Shown here: positions 24,205-33,115 of the stretch, piece by piece
How the letters are laid out: each line of letters begins with the position of its first letter
How positions within the stretch are numbered: the first letter of the stretch is position 1
Source of the DNA: Alphaproteobacteria bacterium
GTDB lineage: Bacteria; Pseudomonadota; Alphaproteobacteria; Acetobacterales; Acetobacteraceae
NCBI GenBank assembly: GCA_026400815.1
Contig: JAPLOI010000076.1
Location: forward strand, 1-64,000
DNA: 64,000 nt
Direction of reading: 5' to 3'
The notes under the pieces: model-generated
What the model was told of the DNA's origin: nothing
What the model saw: the letters and a program-made list of their open reading frames with translations, nothing else
The model's database searches: none
Made by a program: the position numbers and the translations under genes

Positions 24205-24993
24205 ATGAGAAGCGCCATGCGCGCCACGTTCATTTCAGCCCTGGCGATATCCATTGCGCTGCTTGCCCCGCCGGTTGCGGCCCAACCGGCCCGCGCCCAG
24301 GCGGCCCGCACCCAGGCGCCTGCGCCCGCCCTGCCGCCAATGGCTGGCGGCCTGCAATGCCGTGCCGCCATCCTGGCCGCGGAGCGCGCCGCCGCCCTGC
24401 CGCCGCAGCTGATGGCCGCCATCGCCCGCGTGGAATCCGGCCGGGTGGATGCGCAGGGCATCGTCCATCCCTGGCCATGGACCATCAACGCCGAGGGCGC
24501 CGGGCAGTATTTCGACAGCAAGGAGGCCGCGATCGCCGCCGTGCGCGCCCTGCAGGCCCGCGGCGTGCAATCCATCGATGTCGGCTGCATGCAGGTGAAT
24601 TTGGCGCACCACCCGCAGGCCTTCGCCAGCCTGGACCAGGCCTTCGATCCCGCCACGAACGCCGCCTATGCCGCACGCTTTCTCAACGACCTCTACGCCA
24701 CCACGCGGGACTGGACGCGGGCCACCGCCTTCTACCACTCCCAAACGCCGGAGCGCGGCGAGCTCTACCAGAAGCGCGTTGCCGCCGTATGGCCGGAGGA
24801 ACAGAAGCGCCTGGGCATCACCCCGAGCCTGCCGGGCCACGCCTTCAGCCGCCATGCCTTCAGCACCAATGCCTGGAACAGCACGGCCGGCCCGCGCACC
24901 GGCGTGCTGGCGCAATCGGGCCGGCCGCAGCCCGCCCAAGTGCCGCCACGCCGGGTCGCCACCGTGGCGCCCGGCACGGGGACCCGAATGTAG
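24205..24993 (+). CDS. Small lytic transglycosylase, SLT domain
   Basis: A 262-residue exported protein. A signal peptide ends near PPVAAQ. The SLT domain follows a cysteine (LQCRAAI): the catalytic glutamate is E77 in IARVESGR, and GCMQVNLAHHPQAF and ATAFYHSQTPERG match later SLT motifs. Short SLT proteins of this type cut peptidoglycan locally, often to let secretion or flagellar structures pass. The ~60-residue tail is low-complexity and basic. The ATG at 24205 has GGAA 6 nt upstream. It is the second SLT enzyme in the window. Confidence 0.83.
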   Translation: MRSAMRATFISALAISIALLAPPVAAQPARAQAARTQAPAPALPPMAGGLQCRAAILAAERAAALPPQLMAAIARVESGRVDAQGIVHPWPWTINAEGAGQYFDSKEAAIAAVRALQARGVQSIDVGCMQVNLAHHPQAFASLDQAFDPATNAAYAARFLNDLYATTRDWTRATAFYHSQTPERGELYQKRVAAVWPEEQKRLGITPSLPGHAFSRHAFSTNAWNSTAGPRTGVLAQSGRPQPAQVPPRRVATVAPGTGTRM

Positions 24994-25012
24994 TGGCGCC
25001 CTGCCCGCGCAG

Positions 25013-25032
25013 TTCACCCGACTCCGGGTGAA
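25013..25032. terminator. Hairpin between convergent genes
   Basis: A perfect 8-bp stem (TTCACCCG and its complement) with a 4-nt loop lies between the stops of the transglycosylase and glucarate dehydratase genes. There is no T tail, so bidirectional termination is only likely. Confidence 0.4.
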
Positions 25033-25060
25033 TGGAGCGCATCAGCAGGCCGCCCAGAGA

Positions 25061-26461
25061 TCAGCTGCCGAGGCTGGGTTTCTTGGCGTCGTAGGTCCAG
25101 CCGGGCACCAGGTACTGCATCGCCACCGCATCATCGCGCATGCCGCCGCCGATCTTCTTGTAGAGCTCATGCGCCGCCGCGAGCCGGTCGAGGTCGATCT
25201 CCACCCCCAAGCCGGGCCGGTCCGGCACGATCACGTCGCCGCCGACGAACTGGAACGGCTCCTTCGTCAGGCGCTCGATCCCCTCCTGCCAGATCCAATG
25301 CGTGTCGATCGCCGTCACCCGCCCCGGCGCGGCAGCAGCGCACTGGGTGAACATGGCCAGCGAGATGTCGAAATGGTTGTTGGAATGGGAGCCCCAGGTG
25401 AGCCCGAAGGCCTCGCAGGTCTGCGCCACCCGCACGGAGCCCTGCAGTGTCCAGTAATGCGGATCGGCCAGCGGGATATCCACCGCCTGCAACGAGAGCG
25501 AGTGCGCCATCTGCCGCCAATCCGTCGCCACCATGTTGGTGGCCGTCGGCAGGCCGGTGGCGCGGCGGAACTCCGCCATCACCTCGCGGCCGGAATAGCC
25601 GGTCTCCGGCCCCACCGGATCCTCGGCATAGGCCAGCACGTGGCCCCATTCGCGGCCCAGCTCAATGGCATCAGCGAGATACCAGGCGCCGTTGGGATCC
25701 ACCGTCACCCGCGCCTCCGGGAAGCGCTTCTTGATCGCGGCGGCGGTGCGCATTTCGTCCTCACCGCGCAGAACGCCGCCCTTCAGCTTGAAATCGCTGA
25801 AACCGTAGCGCGCGGCGGCCGCCTCCGCCTGGCGCACCAGGGCGTCCGGCGTCAGCGCCTCCTCGGTGCGAACCCGCTCCCAGCCATCGCGCGGGCCGTG
25901 GCCTTCGGGATACGGTAGATCCGTCTTCGCGCGGTCGCCGATGTAGAACAGGTAGGCGAGCATCTTCACCCGGTCGCGCTGCTGCCCCTCGCCCAGCAGG
26001 GCGCACACGGGCACGCCGAGATGCTGGCCGAGCAGATCGAGCAGCGCCGCCTCCACCGCCGTCACCACATTATCCGTGCGCAGATTGATCTCGTGCGGCT
26101 GGGCCAGCACGCGGCGCTCCGCCTCTGTCGCCACCTGGTGAACCGTGGTTTGCCGGGCCTGCTTCGCACCGGGAAGTTCCGCACGCACTGCATTGAGGAT
26201 GCTGGTGTATTCCCCGATCGCCCGCCCCTGCACCACCGGCACCAGGCGCTGCAGCGTGCGCAGAATGGCCTCGCTGCCCGGCACCTCGCCCACGCCGGTG
26301 CGGCCCGAGGAATCCGTCAGCAACACGATGTTGCGGGTGAAGAAGGGCCCGTGTGCGCCTGCCAGGTTCAGCACCATGCAATCCCGCCCGGCCACCGGCA
26401 CCACCCGCATCTCGGTGACCACGGGCGTGCGCGCGGCCTCGCGCTGGGACAAATGGGACAT
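25061..26461 (-). CDS. gudD: Glucarate dehydratase
   Basis: A 466-residue enolase-superfamily enzyme that dehydrates D-glucarate to 5-keto-4-deoxyglucarate. Family motifs are FKLKGG with the catalytic lysine pair near 225-227, the Mg ligands D255 and N257 in [14 protein letters not shown] at 278-284, NMVATDW, and the [13 protein letters not shown] histidine block near 359-370. Length matches GudD. The ATG at 26461 has AAGGAG about 6 nt upstream; the frame extends further but without a better start. Other sugar-acid genes (dgoK, dgoA) lie 32 kb away. It is divergent from the ATP-grasp gene. Confidence 0.9.
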   Translation of the reverse strand: MSHLSQREAARTPVVTEMRVVPVAGRDCMVLNLAGAHGPFFTRNIVLLTDSSGRTGVGEVPGSEAILRTLQRLVPVVQGRAIGEYTSILNAVRAELPGAKQARQTTVHQVATEAERRVLAQPHEINLRTDNVVTAVEAALLDLLGQHLGVPVCALLGEGQQRDRVKMLAYLFYIGDRAKTDLPYPEGHGPRDGWERVRTEEALTPDALVRQAEAAAARYGFSDFKLKGGVLRGEDEMRTAAAIKKRFPEARVTVDPNGAWYLADAIELGREWGHVLAYAEDPVGPETGYSGREVMAEFRRATGLPTATNMVATDWRQMAHSLSLQAVDIPLADPHYWTLQGSVRVAQTCEAFGLTWGSHSNNHFDISLAMFTQCAAAAPGRVTAIDTHWIWQEGIERLTKEPFQFVGGDVIVPDRPGLGVEIDLDRLAAAHELYKKIGGGMRDDAVAMQYLVPGWTYDAKKPSLGS

Positions 26462-26532
26462 GGGCGGCTCCTTCCTCGGCTCGCGCCAACCTAGCGGCAA
26501 TCGCCCCAGCCGCCAAACCACGCCCAAATTCT

Positions 26533-26580
26533 GTATTTACATCTCGGATTGCGTATTTACCCCCGCGATCCTACATTCAC
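26533..26580. promoter_or_regulatory. Phased direct repeats between gudD and the ATP-grasp gene
   Basis: GTATTTAC occurs at 26533-26540 and exactly 20 bp later at 26553-26560; a weaker third unit, ACATTCAC, follows another 20 bp on (26573-26580). Repeats spaced by about two helical turns in a divergent promoter region suggest an operator for one regulator controlling both genes. Confidence 0.4.
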
Positions 26581-26622
26581 CCCACGCAGTATCGTAAAAC
26601 CCGCCCAGGCTAGGAGTTCCAC

Positions 26623-27609
26623 ATGGCCCGCATCCACGTGATCCACGAGAACCCCGCCTGGCTGCCGCCGCTCGCCGCCGCGCTCGACCAGCGCAGCCTG
26701 CCCTGGACCGACTGGTTCCTGCACGAAGGCGCCTGGGACCTCTCCGCCCCGCCGCCCGAGGGCATCTTCTACAACCGCATGTCCGCCAGCTCGCACACGC
26801 GCGACCACCGCTATTCCGCCGAGCTCACCGCCGGCCTCCTCGCCTGGCTCACCCGCTGGGGCCGCACCGTGGTGAACGGGCCGGCGGCACTCGACCTCGA
26901 AATCAGCAAGGTCCGCCAATACGCCGCCCTGGAAGCCGCCGGGCTGCGCACCCCGCGCAGCGTGATGGTGGCCGGGCGCCCGCAGATCGTCGCGGCCGCC
27001 CACATCCACTTCCCCGACCAGCCCGTCATCCTCAAGCCCAATCGCGGCGGCAAGGGCCTGGGCGTGCGCCTGTTCCATACCCTGGAAGGCCTCGCCGACT
27101 ACGTCGCCAGCGACGACTACGAAGCGCCCGTCGATGGCATCCAGCTGCTCCAGACCTACATCCGCGCCCCGCGCCCCGTGATCACCCGCGCCGAATTCGT
27201 CGGCCGACGCTTCGTCTATGCCGTGGAAGTCGATACCTCCGAAGGCTTCGAACTCTGCCCCGCCGACGTCTGCGCCATCGGCGAGGCCGCCTGCCCCGTC
27301 GGCGAGGTCCCCATCGACGAAACGGGGGGCAAGCCCGAGCACAAATTCACCGTGCTGCCGGGCATCGACCCCACCCTGCGCACCCGCCTCGAAACCTTCC
27401 TGGAACACGCCCAGGTGGACGTCGCCGGCATCGAATTCATCACCGACGAAACCGGCCAACCCCTGGTCTACGACGTCAACACCAACACCAACTACAACCC
27501 CGACGCCGAATCCCGCGCCAACCTCACCAACACCGACCGCTCCGGCCCCGGCGCCCTGGCAACCTACCTCGGGACGCTCCTGGCACAGGGTCAGCGCCGG
27601 GCGGCTTAA
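26623..27609 (+). CDS. ATP-grasp protein, RimK-like ligase
   Basis: A 328-residue protein with an ATP-grasp fold. The ATP-binding glycine-rich loop is VILKPNRGGKGLGVRL at 135-150, and the metal-binding end motif is VYDVNTNTNYNPDAE. Such enzymes join a carboxylate to an amine with ATP, as in alpha-L-glutamate ligases. The N-terminal ~95 residues form the pre-ATP-grasp part (RIHVIHENPAWLPPL). The substrate is unknown. ATG with AGGAG upstream. It is divergent from gudD across a repeat-bearing promoter region and convergent with the CoA transferase gene; a palindrome cluster lies at its 3' end. Confidence 0.8.
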   Translation: MARIHVIHENPAWLPPLAAALDQRSLPWTDWFLHEGAWDLSAPPPEGIFYNRMSASSHTRDHRYSAELTAGLLAWLTRWGRTVVNGPAALDLEISKVRQYAALEAAGLRTPRSVMVAGRPQIVAAAHIHFPDQPVILKPNRGGKGLGVRLFHTLEGLADYVASDDYEAPVDGIQLLQTYIRAPRPVITRAEFVGRRFVYAVEVDTSEGFELCPADVCAIGEAACPVGEVPIDETGGKPEHKFTVLPGIDPTLRTRLETFLEHAQVDVAGIEFITDETGQPLVYDVNTNTNYNPDAESRANLTNTDRSGPGALATYLGTLLAQGQRRAA

Positions 27610-27811
27610 GGGAAGGCCAGGGCTCTGCCCTGGACCCGCCAGGGACCTGAGGTCCCTGGACCCACATGAGTCTTTCCGCCTTCGGCGGGAGGGGCCGTCT
27701 CGGCGCGCGACACAGACCGGGTCGGCCCCTCCCGCCGAAGGCGGAAAAGGTATCGGGGTCTGGGGCCTAAGGCCCCAGCGGGGTCGAGGGGCAGAGCCCC
27801 TCGCCTTCCCT
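27605..27811. repeat. Composite palindrome cluster between convergent genes
   Basis: Five hairpins in about 200 bp: CCAGGG-CTCTG-CCCTGG; CCAGGGACC-TGA-GGTCCCTGG; a perfect 25-bp inverted repeat (27673-27697 with 27723-27747); CTGGGGCCT-AAGGCCCCAG; and GAGGGGC-AGA-GCCCCTC. It fills the space between the ATP-grasp gene and the CoA transferase gene, and is likely a REP/BIME-like mosaic that also ends transcription from both sides. Confidence 0.8.
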
Positions 27812-28939
27812 TCAGCCGAACTCGGCCCTGATCCCTGCGCTATGGGCCCCGATGTCGGGCACCGGGCCGTAGCTGCGCGGGCCGTCGCTGAGGATGGCCG
27901 GCGGGCCGGCGAGGCTGATGGGGCCGGCGGGGGTGTCCACGGTGATGCGTTTCAGCGCCGGGTGCTGGCTGAATTCGGGCAGGCCGTTGACGAAGCCGTA
28001 GGCGGTTTTGGCCACGCGCAGCCGGGCGGCGGCTTCGTCGCGGGTGAGGTTGAGGAACATCTGCTCCACGTAGCCGTCCACCTCGGCGCGATTGCCCACG
28101 CGCACCACGTTGGTTTCGAAGCCTGGGCGCTTGGGCAGATCGGGTTCCAGCATGAAATAGGTGCAGAAATCAGCCCATTCGCGCTCGTTCTGGATGCTGA
28201 TCAGCACCAGCGAGTTGTCCTTGGTCGGGAAGGCGCCATAGGGCGAGATGGAGGGGTGGGCGAGGCCCATGCGCTCGGGCGCGCGGCCGGTGCCTTCGTA
28301 GAAGACCAGCGGCACGTTCATCCAATCGGCCATACCGTCGAACAGGCTGACCTCGATTCCCTTGCCCTGGCCGGAGATGCCGCGGGCGATCAGGGCTTCC
28401 AGCACGGCGGAATGCGCCGCCATGCCGCAGGCGATGTCGCAGGCGGAAACGCCCACGCGCCCCGGCCCTTCCGCGCGGCCGGTGACACTGGCGAGGCCCG
28501 ATTCCGCCTGCACCAGCAGATCATAGGCCTTCATCTGCGCATATTCGCCGCGCTCGCCGTAGCCGGAGATGTCTACCGTGATCAAGCGCGGGTTCTTCAC
28601 CCGCAGATCCGCCGAGCCCAGCCCGGCCCGCGCCGCCGCACCCGGCGCCAGGTTTTGAATAAAAACATCGGCCTGCAGCAGGATGGTCTGGAGCAGCGCG
28701 AGGTCGGCCGGGTTCTTGATATCGGCCACCAGGCTTTCCTTGCCCCGGTTGAGCCACACGAAATAGCTGGAGAGCCCCTTGGCCGCCTTGTCGTAGCCGC
28801 GCGCGAAATCCCCTTCGGCGCGCTCCACCTTGATCACCCGCGCGCCCGCGTCGGCGAGGCGCGATGAGCAGTACGGGGCTGCCACCGCCTGCTCCATGGC
28901 AACGACGAGCAATCCTTCCAAAGGCTTGGCGGCGGACAT
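27812..28939 (-). CDS. CaiB/BaiF-type class III CoA transferase
   Basis: A 375-residue family III CoA transferase, which moves CoA between carboxylic acids through an enzyme-aspartyl thioester. The likely catalytic aspartate is in KAYDLLVQAESGL. The N-terminal MEQAVAAPYCSSRLADAGA and the ARVIKVERAEGD block are typical. The ATG at 28939 is used; a longer reading would run through the nested palindromic repeat. The acyl-CoA dehydrogenase gene lies upstream on the same strand, so the pair probably activates and oxidises one organic acid. Confidence 0.88.
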   Translation of the reverse strand: MSAAKPLEGLLVVAMEQAVAAPYCSSRLADAGARVIKVERAEGDFARGYDKAAKGLSSYFVWLNRGKESLVADIKNPADLALLQTILLQADVFIQNLAPGAAARAGLGSADLRVKNPRLITVDISGYGERGEYAQMKAYDLLVQAESGLASVTGRAEGPGRVGVSACDIACGMAAHSAVLEALIARGISGQGKGIEVSLFDGMADWMNVPLVFYEGTGRAPERMGLAHPSISPYGAFPTKDNSLVLISIQNEREWADFCTYFMLEPDLPKRPGFETNVVRVGNRAEVDGYVEQMFLNLTRDEAAARLRVAKTAYGFVNGLPEFSQHPALKRITVDTPAGPISLAGPPAILSDGPRSYGPVPDIGAHSAGIRAEFG

Positions 28940-28964
28940 TGGCTGAGTGTCTCCCAAAGAAAGC

Positions 28965-29076
28965 GGTTCTTTTTTGAAAAAAAGAACCAAAAAACTTTTG
29001 TCCATCTGCCGGGGGGGGCTACCCCCGGCGCAAAGTGAGAAAAGTCTTTTTGCTCCTTTTTCTTCAGAAAAATAAG
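28965..29076. repeat. Nested palindromic element, copy C
   Basis: A 112-bp copy in the same orientation as copy A, between the acyl-CoA dehydrogenase stop and the CoA transferase start. The end hairpins are conserved (left perfect, right with a few changes). The inner part is a different palindrome, CCGGGGG-GGCTA-CCCCCGG. Confidence 0.8.
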
Positions 29077-29084
29077 ATTCTTGC

Positions 29085-30248
29085 TTAGTAGCTCCGCGGC
29101 ATGCCGAGCACATGCTCGGCCACATACGAGAGAATGAGGTTCGTGGAGATCGGCGCCACCTGATACAGCCGCGTTTCCCGGAACTTGCGTTCGATGTCGT
29201 ATTCTTCGGCGAAGCCGAACCCGCCATGGGTCTGGATGCAGGCCTCGCCGGCGGCCCAGCTCGCCTCGGCGGCCAGCATCTTGGCCATGTTGGCCTCCTC
29301 GCCGCAGGGCTCGCCGGCATCGAACTTGCGGATCCCCTCCCGCACCAGCAGCTCGGCCGCGCGCATCTGGGCGTAGGCGCGCGCGATCGGGAACTGCACG
29401 CCCTGGTTCTGCCCGATCGGCCGGCCGAACACCTGGCGATTGATGGCGTAGTCCTTTGCTTTCGCGATGAACCACTTGGCGTCGCCGATGCATTCCGCCG
29501 CGATCAGCAGCCGCTCGGCGTTCATGCCGTCCAGGATGTAGCGGAAGCCGCGGCCCTCGATGCCCACCAGGCTGTCAGCCGGGATCTCCATGTTATCGAA
29601 GAAAACTTCGCAGGAATTGTGGTTCATCATGGTGCGGATCGGGCGGATCGTGAGGCCCTTTCCCAGCACCTTGCGCATGTCCACGATGAAGGTCGAAAGC
29701 CCCTCGGTCTTCTTCGCCGTCTGGTCGCGCGGCGTGGTGCGCGCCAGCAGCAGCATCAGGTCGGAATGCTCGGCGCGCGAGGTCCACACCTTCTGGCCGT
29801 TGACGATATACTTATCGCCCTCGCGCTTGGCGAAGGTGCGAAGCGACGTCGTGTCGGTCCCGCTGGTCGGCTCGGTCACGCCGAAGGCCTGCAGGCGAAG
29901 CTCGCCGGTGGCGATCTTAGGCAGGTACTCCTTCTTCTGCGCGGGCGAGCCGTGCCGCAGGATCGTGCCCATGATGTACATCTGCGCGTGGCACGCCCCC
30001 CCGTTGCAGCCCTCCGCCTGCACGGTTTCCAGAATCGCCGCGGCCCCGGCCAGCGGCAGCCCGGCGCCACCGAACTCCTCGGGAATCAGCGCGCCCAGAT
30101 AGCCCGATTCGGTCAGCGCGGTGACGAACGCGGTGGGGTAGGCCCGTTCCGCATCCAGCTTGCGCCAGTAGTCCCCGGGGAAGCGGGCGCACAGCTTGCG
30201 CACCTCCTCGCGGATTTCGGCATGCGGGTCTTGGCTGGCGTGGTCCAT
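29085..30248 (-). CDS. Acyl-CoA dehydrogenase
   Basis: A 387-residue flavoprotein that introduces a double bond into an acyl-CoA and passes electrons to ETF. Signatures are the FAD-binding FGVTEPTSGTDTTSL segment, IVNGQKVWTSRAEHSDLMLLL, and the C-terminal QTHGGFGFAEEYDIERKFRE block. The usual catalytic glutamate position should lie in the C-terminal helix; I cannot fix it without alignment. It is followed on the same strand by a CoA transferase. The divergent thiamine-diphosphate enzyme starts 87 bp away. Confidence 0.9.
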   Translation of the reverse strand: MDHASQDPHAEIREEVRKLCARFPGDYWRKLDAERAYPTAFVTALTESGYLGALIPEEFGGAGLPLAGAAAILETVQAEGCNGGACHAQMYIMGTILRHGSPAQKKEYLPKIATGELRLQAFGVTEPTSGTDTTSLRTFAKREGDKYIVNGQKVWTSRAEHSDLMLLLARTTPRDQTAKKTEGLSTFIVDMRKVLGKGLTIRPIRTMMNHNSCEVFFDNMEIPADSLVGIEGRGFRYILDGMNAERLLIAAECIGDAKWFIAKAKDYAINRQVFGRPIGQNQGVQFPIARAYAQMRAAELLVREGIRKFDAGEPCGEEANMAKMLAAEASWAAGEACIQTHGGFGFAEEYDIERKFRETRLYQVAPISTNLILSYVAEHVLGMPRSY

Positions 30249-30335
30249 CGCGGCTCTCCGATCTTGCCCATCGGATTAAGGCGCGTTTGCCTGCCATGCA
30301 ACGGCAGGGCAATCTGTCGATCAGGAGGACCATCC

Positions 30336-30866
30336 ATGACGACAACAAGTTGGCAGGACGGCGTGTACGCCGCCCTCAAGAAGGCGGGTGTCCGCCAGAT
30401 TGCCTATGTGCCCGATGCCGGGCATTCCCGCCTGATCGAGCTGGCCCATGCGGACAACGACATGCAGGCGGTTGTCTGCACCACGGAGGAAGAGGGCGTG
30501 GCGCTCGCGATGGGCGCGCATCTCGGCGGCCAGCGCGCCTGCCTGCTGATGCAGTCTTCCGGCGTGGGCAACACCATCAACATGATCGGCCTGCCCACCA
30601 CCATGCACGCGCCGTTCCTGACGCTGATCACCATGCGCGGCGAATGGGGCGAGTTCAACGGCTGGCAGGTGCCGATGGGCCAGGGCACGGAGCCGGTGCT
30701 GAAGGCCATGGGCGTGCACGTGAAGCGCGCCGAAACGCAGGCGGAGGTGGTGGACATGGTCTCCGCCGCCGCGTCGCTCGCCTTCGGCAGCATCATCCCC
30801 GTCGCCGTCCTGTTCAGCCAGAAGCTGATCGGCGCGAAAGTGTTCGTGAAGGAGCAGGAGCAGTGA
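30336..30866 (+). CDS. Thiamine-diphosphate enzyme, alpha (PYR-domain) subunit
   Basis: A 176-residue protein corresponding to the pyrimidine-binding domain of thiamine-diphosphate decarboxylases. The conserved glutamate that activates the cofactor is in VVCTTEEEGVALAMG; QSSGVGNTINMIG and LITMRGEWGEFNG are typical of sulfopyruvate and phosphonopyruvate decarboxylases. The gene overlaps the next one by 4 nt (GTGA), so the two chains are made together. GGAGG precedes the ATG at 30336. The substrate is unknown; a substituted pyruvate is most likely. Confidence 0.82.
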   Translation: MTTTSWQDGVYAALKKAGVRQIAYVPDAGHSRLIELAHADNDMQAVVCTTEEEGVALAMGAHLGGQRACLLMQSSGVGNTINMIGLPTTMHAPFLTLITMRGEWGEFNGWQVPMGQGTEPVLKAMGVHVKRAETQAEVVDMVSAAASLAFGSIIPVAVLFSQKLIGAKVFVKEQEQ

Positions 30867-31465
30867 GCGCCGCCATGACGCAGGGTCTCGATCGCCGCGC
30901 CGTCGTCGCGGAACTGCTGCGTGAACCCGGTGATTGCCCGGGCGGCCAGCTTCTGGTCGTTACCGGCCTCGGTTCCACCACCTATGATGCTGGCGCCGCC
31001 GGTGACCGGCCGGAGAACTTCTACCTCTGGGGCGCCATGGGCGGTGCCGCCATGATCGGCCTCGGCGTGGCCCTCGCCCAGCCGGAGCGCCGCGTTCTGG
31101 TGCTCACCGGCGATGGCGAGGCGTTGATGGGCATGGGCGCGCTGTCCACCCTCTCCGCCCGCGCCCCCGGCAACCTCGCCATGGTGGTGATGGATAACGG
31201 CCAGTTCGGCGAAACCGGCCACCAGGCCAGCCACACCGCGCTGGGCACCGATCTCGCCGCCGTCGCCGCCGCCTGCGGCTGGAAGACCGTGCTCACCTGC
31301 ACCACCATGGAAGAGGTCGCCGCCCTGCGGATGCGCCTGCGCCATGAGGTGATCTTCGCCGTGATCCGCATCTCCCCGGCCGACGTGCCGCGCTTCCTGC
31401 CCCCGCGCGATGCCGCCGCCCTGTCGGTGCGCTTCCGCCAGGCGCTGGGCATTCCGGCGGATTGA
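30863..31465 (+). CDS. Thiamine-diphosphate enzyme, beta (PP-domain) subunit
   Basis: A 200-residue protein matching the diphosphate-binding domain. The cofactor motif is GDGEALMGMGAL... ending in VVMDNGQFGETG (GDG-N pattern, ~27 residues). GAMGGAAMIGLGVALAQP is also typical. It starts at a GTG that overlaps the stop of the alpha gene. Together the chains resemble ComD/ComE sulfopyruvate decarboxylase or a split phosphonopyruvate decarboxylase. No coenzyme M or phosphonate biosynthesis gene adjoins it. Confidence 0.82.
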   Translation: MSAAMTQGLDRRAVVAELLREPGDCPGGQLLVVTGLGSTTYDAGAAGDRPENFYLWGAMGGAAMIGLGVALAQPERRVLVLTGDGEALMGMGALSTLSARAPGNLAMVVMDNGQFGETGHQASHTALGTDLAAVAAACGWKTVLTCTTMEEVAALRMRLRHEVIFAVIRISPADVPRFLPPRDAAALSVRFRQALGIPAD

Positions 31466-31866
31466 GCGCGGGGCCCCCGGCCAACCCCGCTCTGTTTCAT
31501 CATGAATGCGCTTCAATGAAGGTTCTGCGTCGGCCTCCCCCTGGGCAATCATCCCCGGGGGGCGGCTGGACCTTCAAGCGCGCGTAACGGCCTCCGCGCG
31601 CCGCGCAGGCACGTTGCATTACTCCAGAGTCATGTGCGATTGATGGCGAAGGGTGGAAACGCGATGCGCCGGCGGCTGCCGGCGGATGTGGGGCACTGCT
31701 TTGCGTCCGCCTGGCCTGGACAGCGTGTTGTAGCAGGGCTTACCCCTTCGCAACGCGGGCCGGGCTGGTGGTCTGCCGGGGAGAACCGATATCCTCCAAG
31801 CGCCGCAAGGCGTGGCACCACCCGGCGCGGCCCCGACGCACCGGCAACATGGATTGAACGACGACC
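31466..31866. other. 401-bp gene-free stretch
   Basis: No convincing gene is present. A large imperfect hairpin spans 31508-31581 (outer arms GCGCTT...GAAGGTTC and GACCTTCAAGCGC, inner CCTCCCC/GGGGGG), probably ending the decarboxylase operon. The rest precedes the efflux genes and must contain their promoter, but I see no clear one. Confidence 0.5.
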
Positions 31867-33060
31867 TTGATCCGGCCTGTCCCCTCCCGCGGCGTTCTTC
31901 TCGCCGCCCTGATCGCCACGGTGCCCTTGCTGCTGGGGCCTCTCGCGCACGCCCAGGCCCCGGCCCCCAACCCTGCCGCCCAGCTGCCGCCGGTACCCGT
32001 TACCGTCGTGGCCGCGGCCAAGCGAGATGTGCCCATCCTGCTGCGCAACATCGGCGCCGTGCAGGCCGGGCAAACCGCCGCCATCCGCCCGCGCGTCGAT
32101 GGCACGCTGGAGCAGGTGCTGTTCACCGAGGGCCAGGAGGTGAAGCGCGGCGAGCTGATCGCCCGCATCGACCCCCGCCCCTACCAGGCCATCCTGGACC
32201 AGGCCATTGGGCGCAGGGCCGCCACGGAAGCCAGCCTGGCCAACGCCAGGCTGGACCTCGCCCGCAGCACGGATCTCGCCCGCAGCCAGTTCGCCTCCCG
32301 CCAGGTTGTCGATACCCGCGCCGCCCAGGTGGCCCAGCTGGAAGCCCAGCTGAAGTCGGATGAGGCCTCCGTCTCCGCCGCCCAGGTGAACCTGGACTAC
32401 ACCAGCATCACCGCGCCCTTCGATGGCCGGATGGGCCTGCGCAGCGTCGATCCCGGCAACGTGGTGCGCTTCGCCAACGACAACGCCGTTATCGTCACCA
32501 TCAGCCAGATCAAGCCCGTGGTGGTGGTCTTCACCCTGCCGCAAGACAGCCTGCCCGCCATCCAGGATGCGATGGCCCGCGGCACCCTGCCCGTCACGGC
32601 CCATACGCCGGATGACCGCTTCGTGCTCGGCCAGGGCGAGCTGATCACCACCGACAGCGTGATCGACCAGACCACCGGCACGATCCGTATGAAGGCGCGC
32701 TTCCCCAACGAGACCACCCGCCTCTGGCCCGGCCAGTTCGTCAACGTCCGCCTGCAGCTGGAAGTGCAGAAGGGCGTGGTTACCGTGCCCTCCATCGCCG
32801 TGCAGCGCGGGCCGCAGGGGCTGTTCGTCTACACCGTGAAGGAAGACAGCACGGTGGAGATCGCCCGCGTGGAAGTCGGCCAGGACGACGGCACCCAGGC
32901 CATCATCCGCCGCGGGCTCGATGAAGGCGTGCGCGTGGTGGTGGCCGGCCAATCCCGCCTGCGCGCCGGCGCCCGCGTGACCATCAATACCCCGGGCGGC
33001 CCGCCGCCTGGTGCTGCACCGCCTGGCGCCGCACCGCAAACGCCCCGCCCTTCCGGCTAG
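31867..33060 (+). CDS. RND efflux periplasmic adaptor (MdtA/AcrA-like)
   Basis: A 397-residue membrane-fusion protein. A signal peptide ends near PLAHAQ. It shows the lipoyl-type halves VDGTLEQVLFTEGQEVKRGELIARIDPRPYQ (split by a helical hairpin of ~90 residues rich in Ala, Gln and Asp) and LDYTSITAPFDGRMG, then a beta-barrel with VPSIAVQRGPQGLFVY. The C-terminus is a Pro/Gly-rich tail. The start is a TTG at 31867 without a good ribosome binding site; no ATG gives the signal peptide. The pump gene follows 55 bp downstream. No outer-membrane factor or regulator is adjacent. Confidence 0.85.
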   Translation: MIRPVPSRGVLLAALIATVPLLLGPLAHAQAPAPNPAAQLPPVPVTVVAAAKRDVPILLRNIGAVQAGQTAAIRPRVDGTLEQVLFTEGQEVKRGELIARIDPRPYQAILDQAIGRRAATEASLANARLDLARSTDLARSQFASRQVVDTRAAQVAQLEAQLKSDEASVSAAQVNLDYTSITAPFDGRMGLRSVDPGNVVRFANDNAVIVTISQIKPVVVVFTLPQDSLPAIQDAMARGTLPVTAHTPDDRFVLGQGELITTDSVIDQTTGTIRMKARFPNETTRLWPGQFVNVRLQLEVQKGVVTVPSIAVQRGPQGLFVYTVKEDSTVEIARVEVGQDDGTQAIIRRGLDEGVRVVVAGQSRLRAGARVTINTPGGPPPGAAPPGAAPQTPRPSG

Positions 33061-33115
33061 CCTCGCTTTTGCTTCGCGCTTCGGATCACCCCCTTCGCAC
33101 GTCAGGCATCCCGGC

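Noticed and set aside
21741-24656. A 971-codon open frame on the minus strand across the unknown protein and the sRNA region
   Set aside because: Composition is Arg/Ala/Gly-rich without domains; the plus-strand genes have ribosome binding sites and protein-like sequence, and the sRNA promoter and terminator lie inside it.
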